Positions 40,675 through 50,293 of a DNA stretch of 64,000 nucleotides are shown piece by piece (the stretch's first letter is position 1; the number at the start of each line of letters is the position of its first letter). Location of the stretch: NCBI RefSeq assembly GCF_000613885.1, contig NZ_BAJV01000001.1:62001-126000 (forward strand), given 5' to 3'. A program made the position numbers and the translations under genes. The notes below the pieces were generated by a model. That model made no database searches. It saw nothing but the letters and a program-made list of their open reading frames with translations, and was not told the DNA's origin. The stretch is from Asaia prunellae JCM 25354 (GTDB taxonomy: Bacteria; Pseudomonadota; Alphaproteobacteria; Acetobacterales; Acetobacteraceae).

Positions 40675-40741
40675 CAGACGAAATCCTCAAATACGGAGCG
40701 CGAAACCGCGCGGAACAGCAAAAACGGAATAGACGATAAAC

Positions 40742-41365
40742 TCAGTGCGCCTTGCGTCCGGGCTTGGAACCCTTGCCCGGTTTGGCAGGATTGAGCTTCG
40801 GCGTCTTGCGGCGCGTAGCGTCCTCTTCTTCTGCCGCTTCATCTTCCGATGCAATACCCATCATGCAGCGCTTGCTCGATCAGAGCATCAGTCAACACCA
40901 GACGCGCCTTGCGTATGGCCTCAATCGGCAAAACGGCCTCTTCTCCGTCATCAAGACGGATCACGGCCGCATTCTCGCGCGTACCAGTGATAATTCCCGA
41001 GAAACGCTTCCGACCATTAAGCGGCAGATCAAGCTCAGCCTTGACCAGATGACCTGCAAAACGGTCCCAGTCCTTGAGGCGTGTCAAGGGACGATCGATT
41101 CCGGCAGAGGACACTTCCAGCGTCCAGGCACCGGGGATCGGATCATCAACGTCGAGCACGGCGCCGACAGCGTGGCTGATCTGCTCGCAATCCTCGATAC
41201 CGATCAGCGAACCATCTGCCGATCTGCCATGATCTGGATGGTCGGGGTCTCACGCCCCAGAACGCTCAGACGCACGATCTCATAGCCGAGATCGGTCAGA
41301 GTCGGCTCGATCTGCTGCGCGATACGCGCTTCAAGACCGTTCAGGCTGGGAATTTCATTGGCCAA
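40742..41365 (-). CDS. rimP: Ribosome maturation factor RimP, frameshifted twice
   Basis: Repaired length is about 207 residues from TTG at 41365. [26 protein letters not shown] begins the N-terminal domain; [13 protein letters not shown] and the SH3-like C-terminal part follow, then a basic Lys/Pro-rich tail ([15 protein letters not shown]). It aids 30S assembly. One base is missing near 41213 (restoring [19 protein letters not shown]); a second site near 40866 needs one base removed. The TTG lies four bases after a terminator-like U-run and lacks a visible ribosome-binding site, which is odd. Confidence 0.88.
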
Positions 41366-41368
41366 GAC

Positions 41369-41396
41369 AAAAAAGGCGGCCCGTCAAGGCCACCCC
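41369..41396 (-). terminator. Terminator-like hairpin in the rimP leader (possible attenuator)
   Basis: On the minus strand GGTGGCC-TTGACG-GGCCGCC forms a 7-bp GC-rich stem (one G-T pair) directly followed by six T, the form of an intrinsic terminator. No minus-strand gene lies upstream before the divergent plus-strand cassette, so it would end transcripts in the leader of the rimP-nusA-infB operon. NusA-sensitive autoregulation by attenuation is a reasonable inference. Confidence 0.6.
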
Positions 41397-41564
41397 CCGA
41401 TAAGACGAAAGATGAAAGGAATTGCGTCTGTCTAGGCCAGTTTTGGAAGAGATGCAAGACTCGCCCCGTTTTACATACGAGTCACACACGTTACGCTCGT
41501 TTACATTATTAGGGTTTCGCAATGGTTGCGAGCAGGTACGGCCGCCTGCCATCGTTCACCGGAC

Positions 41565-42176
41565 ATGAATGATCAAGAGCATCCACTCCCGCAGCTGTTG
41601 GAACAACACCCGGATGGACCGTCCCATCCGGAACGGCGCGGCCCGCGTCTTGCCGGGTTTGCCCTGATTGCCGGGCTGGCCCTTTCCGGCCTGGCTGGTT
41701 TGCATCACATCACAGGGCATAATTCCGTATCCGGCGTACCCGCCTCAGTCGATAACCTGAAAGCCGCCGATCAGCCCACACAACATCCTGAAGCTCAACT
41801 CCCCCAGATCCCCCCGGGAAGTGCGGAACGCGCTCTGGCACGATCGAACTACAGCCAGAAGGACCAGGCCCGCATTCTTGCCGCTTACAAGCGACGCGAG
41901 ATCTCTCTGATCCAGATGCCCATTGCAGAACTCGACGGCAGGATAGGCGAGACCGTCCGGATCGATGCCGGAGGATTCACCCAGATCGTAACCCTCAGCG
42001 ACAATCTGAAAGCCGTTACCCTGCCGATCTATCATGCGGGTGAAGTGACCATATCGCCCGTCCATATGATTGCAGGCAATACGCTTGCAGCAGGAGTTTT
42101 GACTGTTTACGGGATGTACACCCTCCCAACGCTCAGCCCTTCGGAGCTGGTAACCCTGGACGTCATTGCGCAATGA
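41565..42176 (+). CDS. Unknown single-pass membrane protein, first gene of AAA+ cassette
   Basis: From the ATG at 41565 the protein has 203 residues. A Pro/His/Glu-rich cytosolic N-terminus is followed by one membrane helix (about 28-46, LAGFALIAGLALSGLAGL). The rest, about 150 residues, should face the periplasm and includes YSQKDQARILAAYKRREI and GRIGETVRIDAGGF, with no Cys and no recognised domain. The stop overlaps the start of the AAA+ gene (ATGA), so it is very likely a partner of that ATPase. Confidence 0.7.
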   Translation: MNDQEHPLPQLLEQHPDGPSHPERRGPRLAGFALIAGLALSGLAGLHHITGHNSVSGVPASVDNLKAADQPTQHPEAQLPQIPPGSAERALARSNYSQKDQARILAAYKRREISLIQMPIAELDGRIGETVRIDAGGFTQIVTLSDNLKAVTLPIYHAGEVTISPVHMIAGNTLAAGVLTVYGMYTLPTLSPSELVTLDVIAQ

Positions 42177-43441
42177 AAGCCCTGCTTCCCGCCCTGACCC
42201 GTTTCATGCCCGTTATGATGGTCATCTTCCTGATCCTCGCGAGCATTCAAGCGGCAGTAGCTCTGCATCTGTCAGGTGGCATGTTCGTGCGTTTCCTTTC
42301 CTGGGCGCGTGAGGCGTATCTCCCTCTGGCCGGCATCTCGGCCCTGACAGTTCTCTGCGGGATCATATTCGAAACCCATTCCGAAAAACTGATCCGAAAA
42401 GGCCTTCGTAGAAGGAGAGGTATCCTCATGGACTCACTTGCGAGACTGACAAACCGTGACATGCTTGAGGCCCTTATGGCCCAGGAACAGAGAGAGACGA
42501 CGCTCGACGCTGAGGAACTGGCGGCGGCACTGCGCGCGCGGGTTATCGGGCAGGATCAGGTCTGTGAGGATATCGCCCAGCAGCTGCGCCGTCGTCTGGC
42601 CCTCCATGTGCGGAACAAGCCTGTCGGCATCTTTCTCATGGCCGGCCCGCCGGGAACGGGAAAAACCTATCTGGCCAAACAGATCGCCCGCCAGATGGAA
42701 CGTCCACTGCTGCATTTCGATATGACGCAGATGTCCAGCCCACATGCGGCAACGCAGCTTTTCGGCTCACCGAAAGGCTATGTCGGGTCTGATACTTTCG
42801 GCAAGCTGACCGGCGGATTACAGGAAAAACCTGATGCAGTCGTTCTGCTGGACGAAATCGAGAAAGCCCATCCGGATGTGTTCAAGAAATTCCTGACTGC
42901 ATGGAATGACGGACATGTCACCGAGGCCTCCACAGGCGCACAAATATCGACCACGCGCGCCATTTTCTTCCTGACCTCGAACATCGCGACCGAAGAGCTG
43001 ACCGAAATTGCCGATCGCCTGCCTGACGATGCAGAGCGCATGAGAGCCGAGTCGACCGAAGCCCTGCGCAAGGCCGGTTTTGCACCGGAAGTCCTGAACC
43101 GCCTTGACCGCATCTTCGTGTTCCGTCGCCTGCATGGGCTCGACCTTGCGCGTGTCGCCGCACTTGAAATCGAAGCCATGATCAAAGGCTACGGCCTGAG
43201 TGTTGAAGCCGGTGGCATTGACGCGCATCTCCTCTTCCAGCTTCTGCAGCGCCAGCAGAAACTTGGAACCGGGGCCTCCGCACGTGATCTTGTCAGGTCG
43301 ATCGAGGATATGGTTAGTGAGAGCCTGATTCTGGCTCGCCAGAATGGAGCCAAACTGGTCCGCCTGATCATGACGGATAACGGTGTGATCGCTGAAATTG
43401 CCGAAGAGAAACAAGCACTCAATGCCCGTCTTATCCCCTAA
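42173..43441 (+). CDS. Membrane-anchored Clp-type AAA+ ATPase, second gene of cassette
   Basis: The protein has 422 residues. Two membrane helices (about 11-33 and 49-66) precede a single AAA+ module like the second module of ClpA/ClpB: Walker A GPPGTGKT (158-165), pore loop GYVG (202-205), Walker B VVLLDE (223-228), sensor-1 Asn270 and the arginine finger in NRLD (about 310). A ClpB-type C-terminal small domain follows. No Clp-N repeat, no M-domain and no protease domain is present. The pore loop suggests threading of a protein substrate at the membrane. It is coupled to the upstream gene by ATGA. I know no named system with this layout. Confidence 0.85.
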   Translation: MKALLPALTRFMPVMMVIFLILASIQAAVALHLSGGMFVRFLSWAREAYLPLAGISALTVLCGIIFETHSEKLIRKGLRRRRGILMDSLARLTNRDMLEALMAQEQRETTLDAEELAAALRARVIGQDQVCEDIAQQLRRRLALHVRNKPVGIFLMAGPPGTGKTYLAKQIARQMERPLLHFDMTQMSSPHAATQLFGSPKGYVGSDTFGKLTGGLQEKPDAVVLLDEIEKAHPDVFKKFLTAWNDGHVTEASTGAQISTTRAIFFLTSNIATEELTEIADRLPDDAERMRAESTEALRKAGFAPEVLNRLDRIFVFRRLHGLDLARVAALEIEAMIKGYGLSVEAGGIDAHLLFQLLQRQQKLGTGASARDLVRSIEDMVSESLILARQNGAKLVRLIMTDNGVIAEIAEEKQALNARLIP

Positions 43442-43462
43442 TTCTCACGGGTATCCCCTCTG

Positions 43463-44439
43463 ATGTCTGCTGTATCACGTCTGTGGCGCCGGGCTCCCGC
43501 ATGGCGCTTCTTCCTCTATGCCAGTGTATTGTTTCTGATTCTCGGAGTGCTCTTTCCTACGCCTATCGTGGCCCGTCACATGGCATGGACAGAGATACTC
43601 ACACGTTATCTGCCTTCCTGGGCATCGCCCTCACCCAATGCCCAGGACAGTACTGCCAGCAATGACAACGCGAACCCGAGCCAACCCGACACCGGCAACC
43701 CGAAGGGCGATCTAACAGACCCGGCACGCTTCATTACACCAGACATCACGTTGGCCATGACAGGGGTGATCCCATTCGGAGGCCACAGCCTGCCCTTACC
43801 GGCCGGGATATGGCACCCTGTCCTGAGCGGCCAATACGGCCCCAATGCCAGAATGTCACTAAACGTTCTGGCCCGTACGGATCGTGGAATTGTCACGGGG
43901 GTGATCATTGCCAGCACAACAGACCAGGACGTACCTCGGGATGTTGTCGAAGATGCCTATAATCACTGTCATGATGACAGAAACTACCATTCAACCGTGC
44001 TTGCCGACCGTCCCGATGGCAAAACAGAATGTACCTATCTGACTGCTGCCTATATGGGACCGAACGCGTCGATCTCCTCAGACCCGCTCATCCAGCTCGC
44101 ATTCAAAAGACTGGTAACGCTCGGCTTTCCAATGCTTCATTGTTCATTGTTGCCAGCTGGCTACATAGCAGCGGGGCACAGGAAAGTACAAAAGGCTCAT
44201 CATCGATTACCTATCTGCTTGCTCCCACACAGCCAGGGACAGTGGTGCTGAAGGCCCCTCTCCCCTATTGGGACAAGAACATGATAGCCAGAGCCCCAGC
44301 AGCTCTGGAGTTTTTACGCCGGGTGGATATCTGGTTTACCGATTGGGTTCCAACACTCCGTCACGGCATGTTGAACGATTACAGTAGTGCTCTGGCAGAC
44401 AGAAAACCTGCCAGAGATCCGGCTGCACCGGAAGAATAG
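43463..44439 (+). CDS. Unknown single-pass membrane protein, third gene of AAA+ cassette, frameshifted
   Basis: Repaired length is about 325 residues. One membrane helix (about 14-33) is followed by a Ser/Asn/Pro-rich linker and a large domain with GQYGPNARMSLNVLARTDRG, DAYNHCHDDRNYH and KTECTYLTAAYMG, probably periplasmic; two Cys could form a disulfide. The C-terminal part has VDIWFTDWVPTLRHGMLNDYSSAL. No domain was recognised. One base is missing near 44131; adding it joins LVTLGFPNASLFIVASWL. It follows the AAA+ gene by 21 bp. Confidence 0.65.
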
Positions 44440-44508
44440 CGATCTGATACCATGGCGACCGGGGACGGCGACTCCGTGATCCAGCGAGAGCTGTGTCTGC
44501 GAAGCAAG

Positions 44509-44533
44509 GCAGCCTGACATCCGTACAGGCTGC
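44509..44533 (+). terminator. Hairpin after the AAA+ cassette
   Basis: GCAGCCTG and CAGGCTGC pair perfectly over 8 bp with a nine-base loop, followed by TGTGTTTGT. It lies 70 bp after the third cassette gene and just before the convergent transporter gene, so it could end transcription from the left. Confidence 0.6.
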
Positions 44534-44553
44534 TGTGTTTGTAACAATTCGCC

Positions 44554-46089
44554 TCAGTGATGTCCCGAACGCATCAGACTACGCCCGAGCTTACGTTCCA
44601 CATGGCGCGCAAACCGTACAAAAGGCAGCCCGAGAAGGAGATAGGCGCCACCGATCAGCAGACCGGTGCCTATATAATCATAATAGGTCGAAGAGAGACG
44701 GATATAGGTTTTTGTCAGCTCGGTCAGCGTGATTACGCTGACAAGCGATGAGTCTTTCAACAATGCGATAAAATCGTTGGTCATAACGGGCAAGACGGTA
44801 CGAAACGCCTGAGGTATGATCACAAGACGCAATGCCTGCCAATGCGTCATGTTCAGCGCAATGGCGGCTTCCATCTGACCGCGAGGTACTGAAGACAATC
44901 CGGCACGATAATTCTCGGCCTCATATGCCGCGTAATTCAGCCCCAATGCGAGCACGCCGGCAAAAAAAGGCGAGAGTTTTATACCGATCCCTGGCAAGCC
45001 ATAGAAAATAAACAGAATCTGAATCAGAAGCGGCGTACCACGTACGATCTCGATATAGAGTCCCGTCAACCAGCGCAGCCATGCCGGACCGTAATGACGC
45101 CCCAAAGCCAGCATCAGACCGAGACATACGGCCATGACCATCGACAGAGCCGATACCAGCAGGGTCAGAATTGCAGCTTCACCGATATCAGGCAGAAAGC
45201 CGATATAACGCCTGAGCTGACCCAGCCACCCTGTCTGGGCGCGCATGGCATCACGATAACGAAGCCATTCTTCCGGCTTCACATCGCGTTTGACATGATC
45301 ACCCGTCATAATGGCCATTTCAGGTGTCCACAGATTCCAGCGCGCCAGCAGAATCTGCAATGTTCCATCCTGCATCATGGCGCCAAGGGCGCGATCAACC
45401 TCATCATGCAGTGCCGTATCACCCTGCTTGAAGGCGATGCCGTAACGGGTCTGCCCTACCGGGGCACCGACAATTTCGAGATCATCTGTGATGCCGGCAT
45501 AATAAAGCGCAATAGGACCATCCAGAAGCAGGGCATCGAGTCTTCCGTTGCGCAGATCCGAGAACGCATAGGTTTCTTCTTCATAGGAACGTACCGTGAT
45601 GCTGGATTCACGCTGAAGCAAACGCTCGGCAAGAGTCTCCTTGATCGTGCCGACAACATGACCATGCAGAGCTTCGAAACTGTTGAGATCCATACGGTCG
45701 CGCCGTACGACGATACGATCACCTGTCACATAATAGGGGCGAGAGAACAAAGCTGCCTGCAGATGGTCAGGCGTCATCTCAATGCCGTCGACCACCATCT
45801 GATACATACCGCGCTGCAAGCCCGGGATCAGACCGTCCCAGTCATTCTGGATAAATTTTGCTTTCCGGTTCAGTCGACGGGCAATCTCCTGCACCATATC
45901 ATACTCGAACCCTTCCAGATGATTGAGTTTTGCCGGATCGTGGAAGACATAAGGCACGTTGGCCTCACCATCCGAGGCCCAGCTCAGCTCCGGCAGGGAC
46001 GCGCCCCCTGAGGCAGCAGCATGGACAGGCAGCGTCAGGCAAAGCGACAGCAAACAGAGCGTCAGCCGGGCCAGAAAGCGGAAATTCAT
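44554..46089 (-). CDS. Polar amino acid ABC transporter, substrate-binding domain fused to permease
   Basis: The protein has 511 residues. A signal peptide (1-25) is followed by a type-3 solute-binding domain (about 33-265: YVFHDPAKLNHLEGFEYDMVQEIA; GYDI-like YGIAFKQGD) and then a HisMQ-type permease (about 300-500) with GTPLLIQILFIFYGLPG and the EAA-like loop ENYRAGLSSVPRGQMEAA. The fusion means each complex carries its own binding domain. It imports a polar amino acid such as glutamine or glutamate; the ligand is not determined. Its start overlaps the stop of the ATPase gene. Confidence 0.92.
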   Translation of the reverse strand: MNFRFLARLTLCLLSLCLTLPVHAAASGGASLPELSWASDGEANVPYVFHDPAKLNHLEGFEYDMVQEIARRLNRKAKFIQNDWDGLIPGLQRGMYQMVVDGIEMTPDHLQAALFSRPYYVTGDRIVVRRDRMDLNSFEALHGHVVGTIKETLAERLLQRESSITVRSYEEETYAFSDLRNGRLDALLLDGPIALYYAGITDDLEIVGAPVGQTRYGIAFKQGDTALHDEVDRALGAMMQDGTLQILLARWNLWTPEMAIMTGDHVKRDVKPEEWLRYRDAMRAQTGWLGQLRRYIGFLPDIGEAAILTLLVSALSMVMAVCLGLMLALGRHYGPAWLRWLTGLYIEIVRGTPLLIQILFIFYGLPGIGIKLSPFFAGVLALGLNYAAYEAENYRAGLSSVPRGQMEAAIALNMTHWQALRLVIIPQAFRTVLPVMTNDFIALLKDSSLVSVITLTELTKTYIRLSSTYYDYIGTGLLIGGAYLLLGLPFVRFARHVERKLGRSLMRSGHH

Positions 46090-46856
46090 AATAACGTTCT
46101 CAGGAATCGTCGTGTTCGCGGATCTTCCGGAGCAGCAAAAAGCTCGTCAGGGTCGCCACTCTCAACAATATAGCCCCCTTCGACATAGAGGACACGGTCG
46201 GAGGCTGCCCGAGCAAAGCGCATGTCATGCGTCACGACAATCTGGGTCATGCCCTCCTCATCGAGCCGACGCATGACCTGAAGCACTTCTTCCGCCAGTT
46301 CCGGATCCAGCGCGGAAGTAGGCTCGTCATAGAGCATCACGGCAGGCTTCATTGCCAGCGCCCTGGCGATCGCAGCACGTTGCTGCTGGCCGCCAGACAA
46401 GGTCGAGGGATAGCGATCCGCCATACCGTCAAGACCGACCTTGGCAAGAAGCGCCCGGGCAAGAGGCTCGATCTCACCAAGGGTCTGTCCCTTGACCGTA
46501 CGCGGCGCCATCATGACGTTGTCCAGCACCGTACGATGGGCAAAAAGATTGAAGGACTGAAAGACCATGCCAACATGCGCCCGGAGTGCATGGGCACGGC
46601 GTTCCTGCGCACGGCTCCAGCTCTGGGAGAGCTGTTTGTCAATCTCGACATCCTCAATGCGAAGTACGCCTGAGTCGGGAATCTCAAGAAAATTGAGGCA
46701 ACGGAGAAAAGTGGATTTCCCGCAGCCTGAGGGGCCGATAATCGAGACCAGTTCCCCTCGCTCAACGCAAAGCGACATGTCGTGAAGCACGACATGTCGC
46801 CCGAAGCTTTTGATAATGTTTCTAGCGTCGAGAACGGACTCGGCGTTGTCAGTCAG
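46086..46856 (-). CDS. Amino acid ABC transporter ATP-binding protein
   Basis: The protein has about 256 residues if it starts with CTG at 46856, or 234 from GTG at 46790. The longer form is preferred because VLDARNIIKSFGRHVVLHDMSL supplies the first strands of the ABC domain. Walker A is GPSGCGKST, the signature LSGGQQQR, and Walker B VMLYDEPTSALD. It powers uptake with the fused binding-protein/permease encoded next. The CTG lies inside the last codons of acnA (CTGACTGA), so translation may be coupled to aconitase. Confidence 0.92.
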   Translation of the reverse strand: MTDNAESVLDARNIIKSFGRHVVLHDMSLCVERGELVSIIGPSGCGKSTFLRCLNFLEIPDSGVLRIEDVEIDKQLSQSWSRAQERRAHALRAHVGMVFQSFNLFAHRTVLDNVMMAPRTVKGQTLGEIEPLARALLAKVGLDGMADRYPSTLSGGQQQRAAIARALAMKPAVMLYDEPTSALDPELAEEVLQVMRRLDEEGMTQIVVTHDMRFARAASDRVLYVEGGYIVESGDPDELFAAPEDPRTRRFLRTLL

Positions 46857-49542
46857 TTTCTGTCATCCCACGCAGGACATAAGGAAGAATACCTCCATGC
46901 CTGTAATAGGCGACTTCATCAAGCGTATCGATACGGCAAAGCAGATCCACCTGTTCCGTTTCACCATTGGTACGGGTGATCGTCATGACAACAGTCATGC
47001 GCGGTGTGATCGCCTCAAGTCCGTTCAGCGAGATGGTCTCGGAGCCGTCGAGTTTGAGTGTCTTGCGTGACGTACCCTCCCGGAAGGTCAGGGGCAGTAC
47101 GCCCATACCAACCAGATTGGAACGATGGATACGCTCGAAACTCTCGGCAATGACTGCCTTGATCCCCAGAAGTTTCGTTCCCTTGGCCGCCCAGTCTCGC
47201 GACGAACCCATGCCATATTCGCGACCGCCAAAGACTACCAGGGGCGTACCATCCTGCTGGTAACGATACGCCACGTCATAGATCGACGCGACCGTACCAT
47301 CTGGCAGATATTTGGACATACCGCCTTCGACGCCCGGAAGCATCTCGTTACGAATGCGGATATTGGCAAAGGTGCCACGTACCATCACACGGTCATTGCC
47401 ACGACGTGAGCCATAGGAATTGTAGTCAGATACCGAGACCTGATGCTCACTCAGGAATCTCCCTGCCGGTGAAGAAGGCTTGATGGCCCCTGCAGGAGAA
47501 ATGTGATCGGTAGTGATGTTGTCACCCAGAAGCGCAAGGATACGCGCATTCTCGATGTCATGCGTCTCGCCGGGTTCCTTGGTCAGTCCTTCGAAATAAG
47601 GAGGCTTCTGGATGTATGTCGAGCTGTCCGACCAGGCAAACGTACGGGCGTCACTGGCAACAGCAAGGGCCTGCCACTGGCTGGTTCCCTTGGTAATGCT
47701 GCCATAACGCTCGACGAAGCTTTCGCGGGTTACAGACGACTTCATGAGGGTCGCGATTTCCTCATTGGTCGGCCAGACATCACGCAGGAAGATTTCCTTG
47801 CCATCCCTGGATACGCCCAGAGGCTCTTTCGTGATGTCCTTGCGCAGCGTACCAAGCAGGGCATAGGCAACCACAAGCGGCGGACTTGCAAGGTAGTTGG
47901 CCCGTACGTTGGGCGAAATGCGCCCTTCGAAATTGCGGTTCCCCGACAGCACAGAAGTGGCCACCAGACCATTTCCCTCGATCGCATCCACGATCGGCTG
48001 GGCTATCGGCCCGGAATTACCGATGCAGGTCGTGCAGCCATAACCGACGGTCTCGAAACCGAGCGCATCCAGATCAGCGCTGAGACCGGCCTTGTCCAGA
48101 TAATCGGTCACGACCTGAGAACCGGGAGCCAGCGAGGTCTTGACCCAGGGCTTGGGTTTGAGACCCAGTGCCCGTGCCTTGCGCGCCAGCAATCCTGCCG
48201 CGACCAGAACTGCCGGATTCGACGTATTGGTGCAGGAGGTGATGGCAGCAATCACCACATCACCATGACCGATATCATAATCCGATCCGGCAACGATGGC
48301 GCGTTTGCGCACGTCATCGGGCTTCACGCCAAGGGTCGTGGTCAATGCCTCTTCAAAGGCCGCGGTCGCATTGGTCAGTGCCACGCGGTCCTGAGGGCGT
48401 TTCGGCCCCGCGAGTGAGGGAATAATGGTCGAAAGGTCGAGGGAAAGCACCTTCGAGAATACTGGTTCAGGTGTATTCTCATCGCGGAACATGCCCTGAG
48501 CCCGCAGATAAGCCTCGGTCAAACGAATACGATGCTCGTCACGACCAGTCTGATGCAGGTAGTCCAGGGTCAGGGTATCGACCGGGAAGAAACCACAGGT
48601 CGCACCATATTCCGGCGCCATATTGGCAATAGTCGCGCGATCGGCTACCGGCAGATGATCGAGCGCCGGACCAAAAAATTCGACAAATTTGCCGACCACA
48701 CCTTCGGCGCGCAGCATTTCCGTGATGGTCAGAACCAAGTCGGTCGCGGTCGCCCCTTCGGGCAGCACGCCATCGAGACGCACGCCAATCACATCAGGGA
48801 TGAGCATGGCAATAGGCTGACCGAGCATGGCGGCCTCAGCTTCAATACCACCTACCCCCCAGCCCAGAACGCCCATACCGTTTACCATCGTTGTATGGCT
48901 GTCCGTTCCGTACAGCGTGTCCGGATAGGCATATTCCTTGCCATCGACCTTGGCAGTCCAGACCGCCTGAGCCAGATATTCAAGATTGACCTGGTGGCAG
49001 ATCCCCGCCCCCGGCGGCACCACCCGGAAATTTTCGAAAGCCCCCTGTCCCCAGCGTAGGAATGCATACCGCTCACCATTGCGCTCGAACTCGATCTCGA
49101 CATTGCGATCGAGCGCGTCTGCGCTACCCGCGACATCGACCATGACCGAGTGATCGATCACCAGATCAACCGGCACCAGCGGGTTTACCTTCTCCGGATC
49201 CCCGTCAAGTGCGATGATGCCATCGCGCATCGCAGCCAGATCAACCACGGCGGGCACGCCGGTGAAATCCTGCATGAGGATACGGGCCGGCTTGAAGGGT
49301 ACTTCCTGATCGGAATGACCTTTCGCGGTCCAATCAACAATCGCCTGGGCATCTTCCGTGCGGTAGCTCAGTCCATCCTCGAAACGCAGAACGTTTTCGA
49401 GCAGGACCTTGAGGCTGACCGGCAGCCGGGAAAGATCGCCCAGCCTAGTCGCCGCATCCGGCAGAGAGAATATGTGGTACTTTCGGCCATCAACCTCCAG
49501 ATCCCGCATTACGCCCAAGGAATCCCGTCCAACGGTTCTCAT
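46849..49542 (-). CDS. acnA: Aconitate hydratase AcnA
   Basis: The protein has 897 residues, the AcnA size. The 4Fe-4S ligands are in AAITSCTNTSNP and GYGCTTCIGNSG. DSHTTMVNGMGVLGWGVGGIEAE and GGREYGMGSSRDWAAKG are further signatures. It isomerises citrate to isocitrate in the TCA cycle. AGGAGGATA stands eight bases before the ATG. The ABC transporter genes follow with overlap, an uncommon operon that may link TCA flux with glutamate-family amino-acid uptake. Confidence 0.96.
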   Translation of the reverse strand: MRTVGRDSLGVMRDLEVDGRKYHIFSLPDAATRLGDLSRLPVSLKVLLENVLRFEDGLSYRTEDAQAIVDWTAKGHSDQEVPFKPARILMQDFTGVPAVVDLAAMRDGIIALDGDPEKVNPLVPVDLVIDHSVMVDVAGSADALDRNVEIEFERNGERYAFLRWGQGAFENFRVVPPGAGICHQVNLEYLAQAVWTAKVDGKEYAYPDTLYGTDSHTTMVNGMGVLGWGVGGIEAEAAMLGQPIAMLIPDVIGVRLDGVLPEGATATDLVLTITEMLRAEGVVGKFVEFFGPALDHLPVADRATIANMAPEYGATCGFFPVDTLTLDYLHQTGRDEHRIRLTEAYLRAQGMFRDENTPEPVFSKVLSLDLSTIIPSLAGPKRPQDRVALTNATAAFEEALTTTLGVKPDDVRKRAIVAGSDYDIGHGDVVIAAITSCTNTSNPAVLVAAGLLARKARALGLKPKPWVKTSLAPGSQVVTDYLDKAGLSADLDALGFETVGYGCTTCIGNSGPIAQPIVDAIEGNGLVATSVLSGNRNFEGRISPNVRANYLASPPLVVAYALLGTLRKDITKEPLGVSRDGKEIFLRDVWPTNEEIATLMKSSVTRESFVERYGSITKGTSQWQALAVASDARTFAWSDSSTYIQKPPYFEGLTKEPGETHDIENARILALLGDNITTDHISPAGAIKPSSPAGRFLSEHQVSVSDYNSYGSRRGNDRVMVRGTFANIRIRNEMLPGVEGGMSKYLPDGTVASIYDVAYRYQQDGTPLVVFGGREYGMGSSRDWAAKGTKLLGIKAVIAESFERIHRSNLVGMGVLPLTFREGTSRKTLKLDGSETISLNGLEAITPRMTVVMTITRTNGETEQVDLLCRIDTLDEVAYYRHGGILPYVLRGMTETD

Positions 49543-49658
49543 GGCTTATCCTCCTGCCTTGTCACCTGGCCCCTCAGGGCTGGGCCTTCTATACAGTCTC
49601 ACCCCTTATTCGCACAGAGTCGAATGAAACTCTCTCAGGAAGATGTTATCTTCGCACA

Positions 49659-50293
49659 ATGTCAGGTTTTTCCTCGCCTTCTGCCCCGTTTCTGCATGTC
49701 AATGACATAACCGTGATCCGAGGCGGCCGTCTTGTCCTGAAAAATGTGAGCTTTTTTCTTGATCACGGCGAAGCTCTTTTGCTGACCGGGCCCAATGGCG
49801 CAGGCAAATCAACCCTGCTGCGCGTTCTTGCCGGATTATGCCCCATACAGGCCGGTTCCTTTACCCTGGGCGGCCTCCGGGGAGGTATTCCGGAGCAGGC
49901 ACAGGATATTGCCTATCTTGGACACCTTGATGCCCTCAAACCCGGTCTGACCCTGCATGAAAATCTTGCTCTTGAGGCCAGAATCGCCGGCTCGAAGTGC
50001 GACAAGGCTCTTGAGACCCTTGATCTGGTGGAGCTGGCTGACCTGCCGACCCGTCTGCTGTCAGCAGGTCAGAAAAGGCGCGGTGCCTTTGCCCGCATCC
50101 TTCTGCGTCAGGCTCCGCTCTGGCTACTCGACGAACCCAGTCTCGGTCTCGATACCAGAGCCATTGAGACACTTGGCAGGGTGATGGCGGCGCATCGGGC
50201 AAATGGCGGCATGATCATCGCCACCACGCATATTCCCCTTCCTTGCCGGGAGCCCGTCCCTTTGTTCTCGGACAGCAGGAGGCACTCTCGTGA
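49659..50293 (+). CDS. ccmA: Heme exporter ATP-binding protein CcmA, frameshifted near the end
   Basis: Repaired length is about 211 residues. Walker A GPNGAGKST, the signature LSAGQKRR and Walker B LWLLDEPSLGLD identify an ABC ATPase; the short size and the following ccmB gene specify CcmA. One base is missing near 50239; repair gives PLPLPGARPFVLGQQEALS and a stop at 50291 that overlaps the GTG of ccmB (GTGA). It is needed to recycle CcmE in cytochrome c maturation. Confidence 0.92.

Noticed and set aside
31600-41365. Programmed frameshifting as the cause of the breaks in pnp, infB, ylxR-like and rimP
   Set aside because: The sites share no slippery heptamer and fall at different places in each gene. 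The same kind of break is found in unrelated genes across the window.
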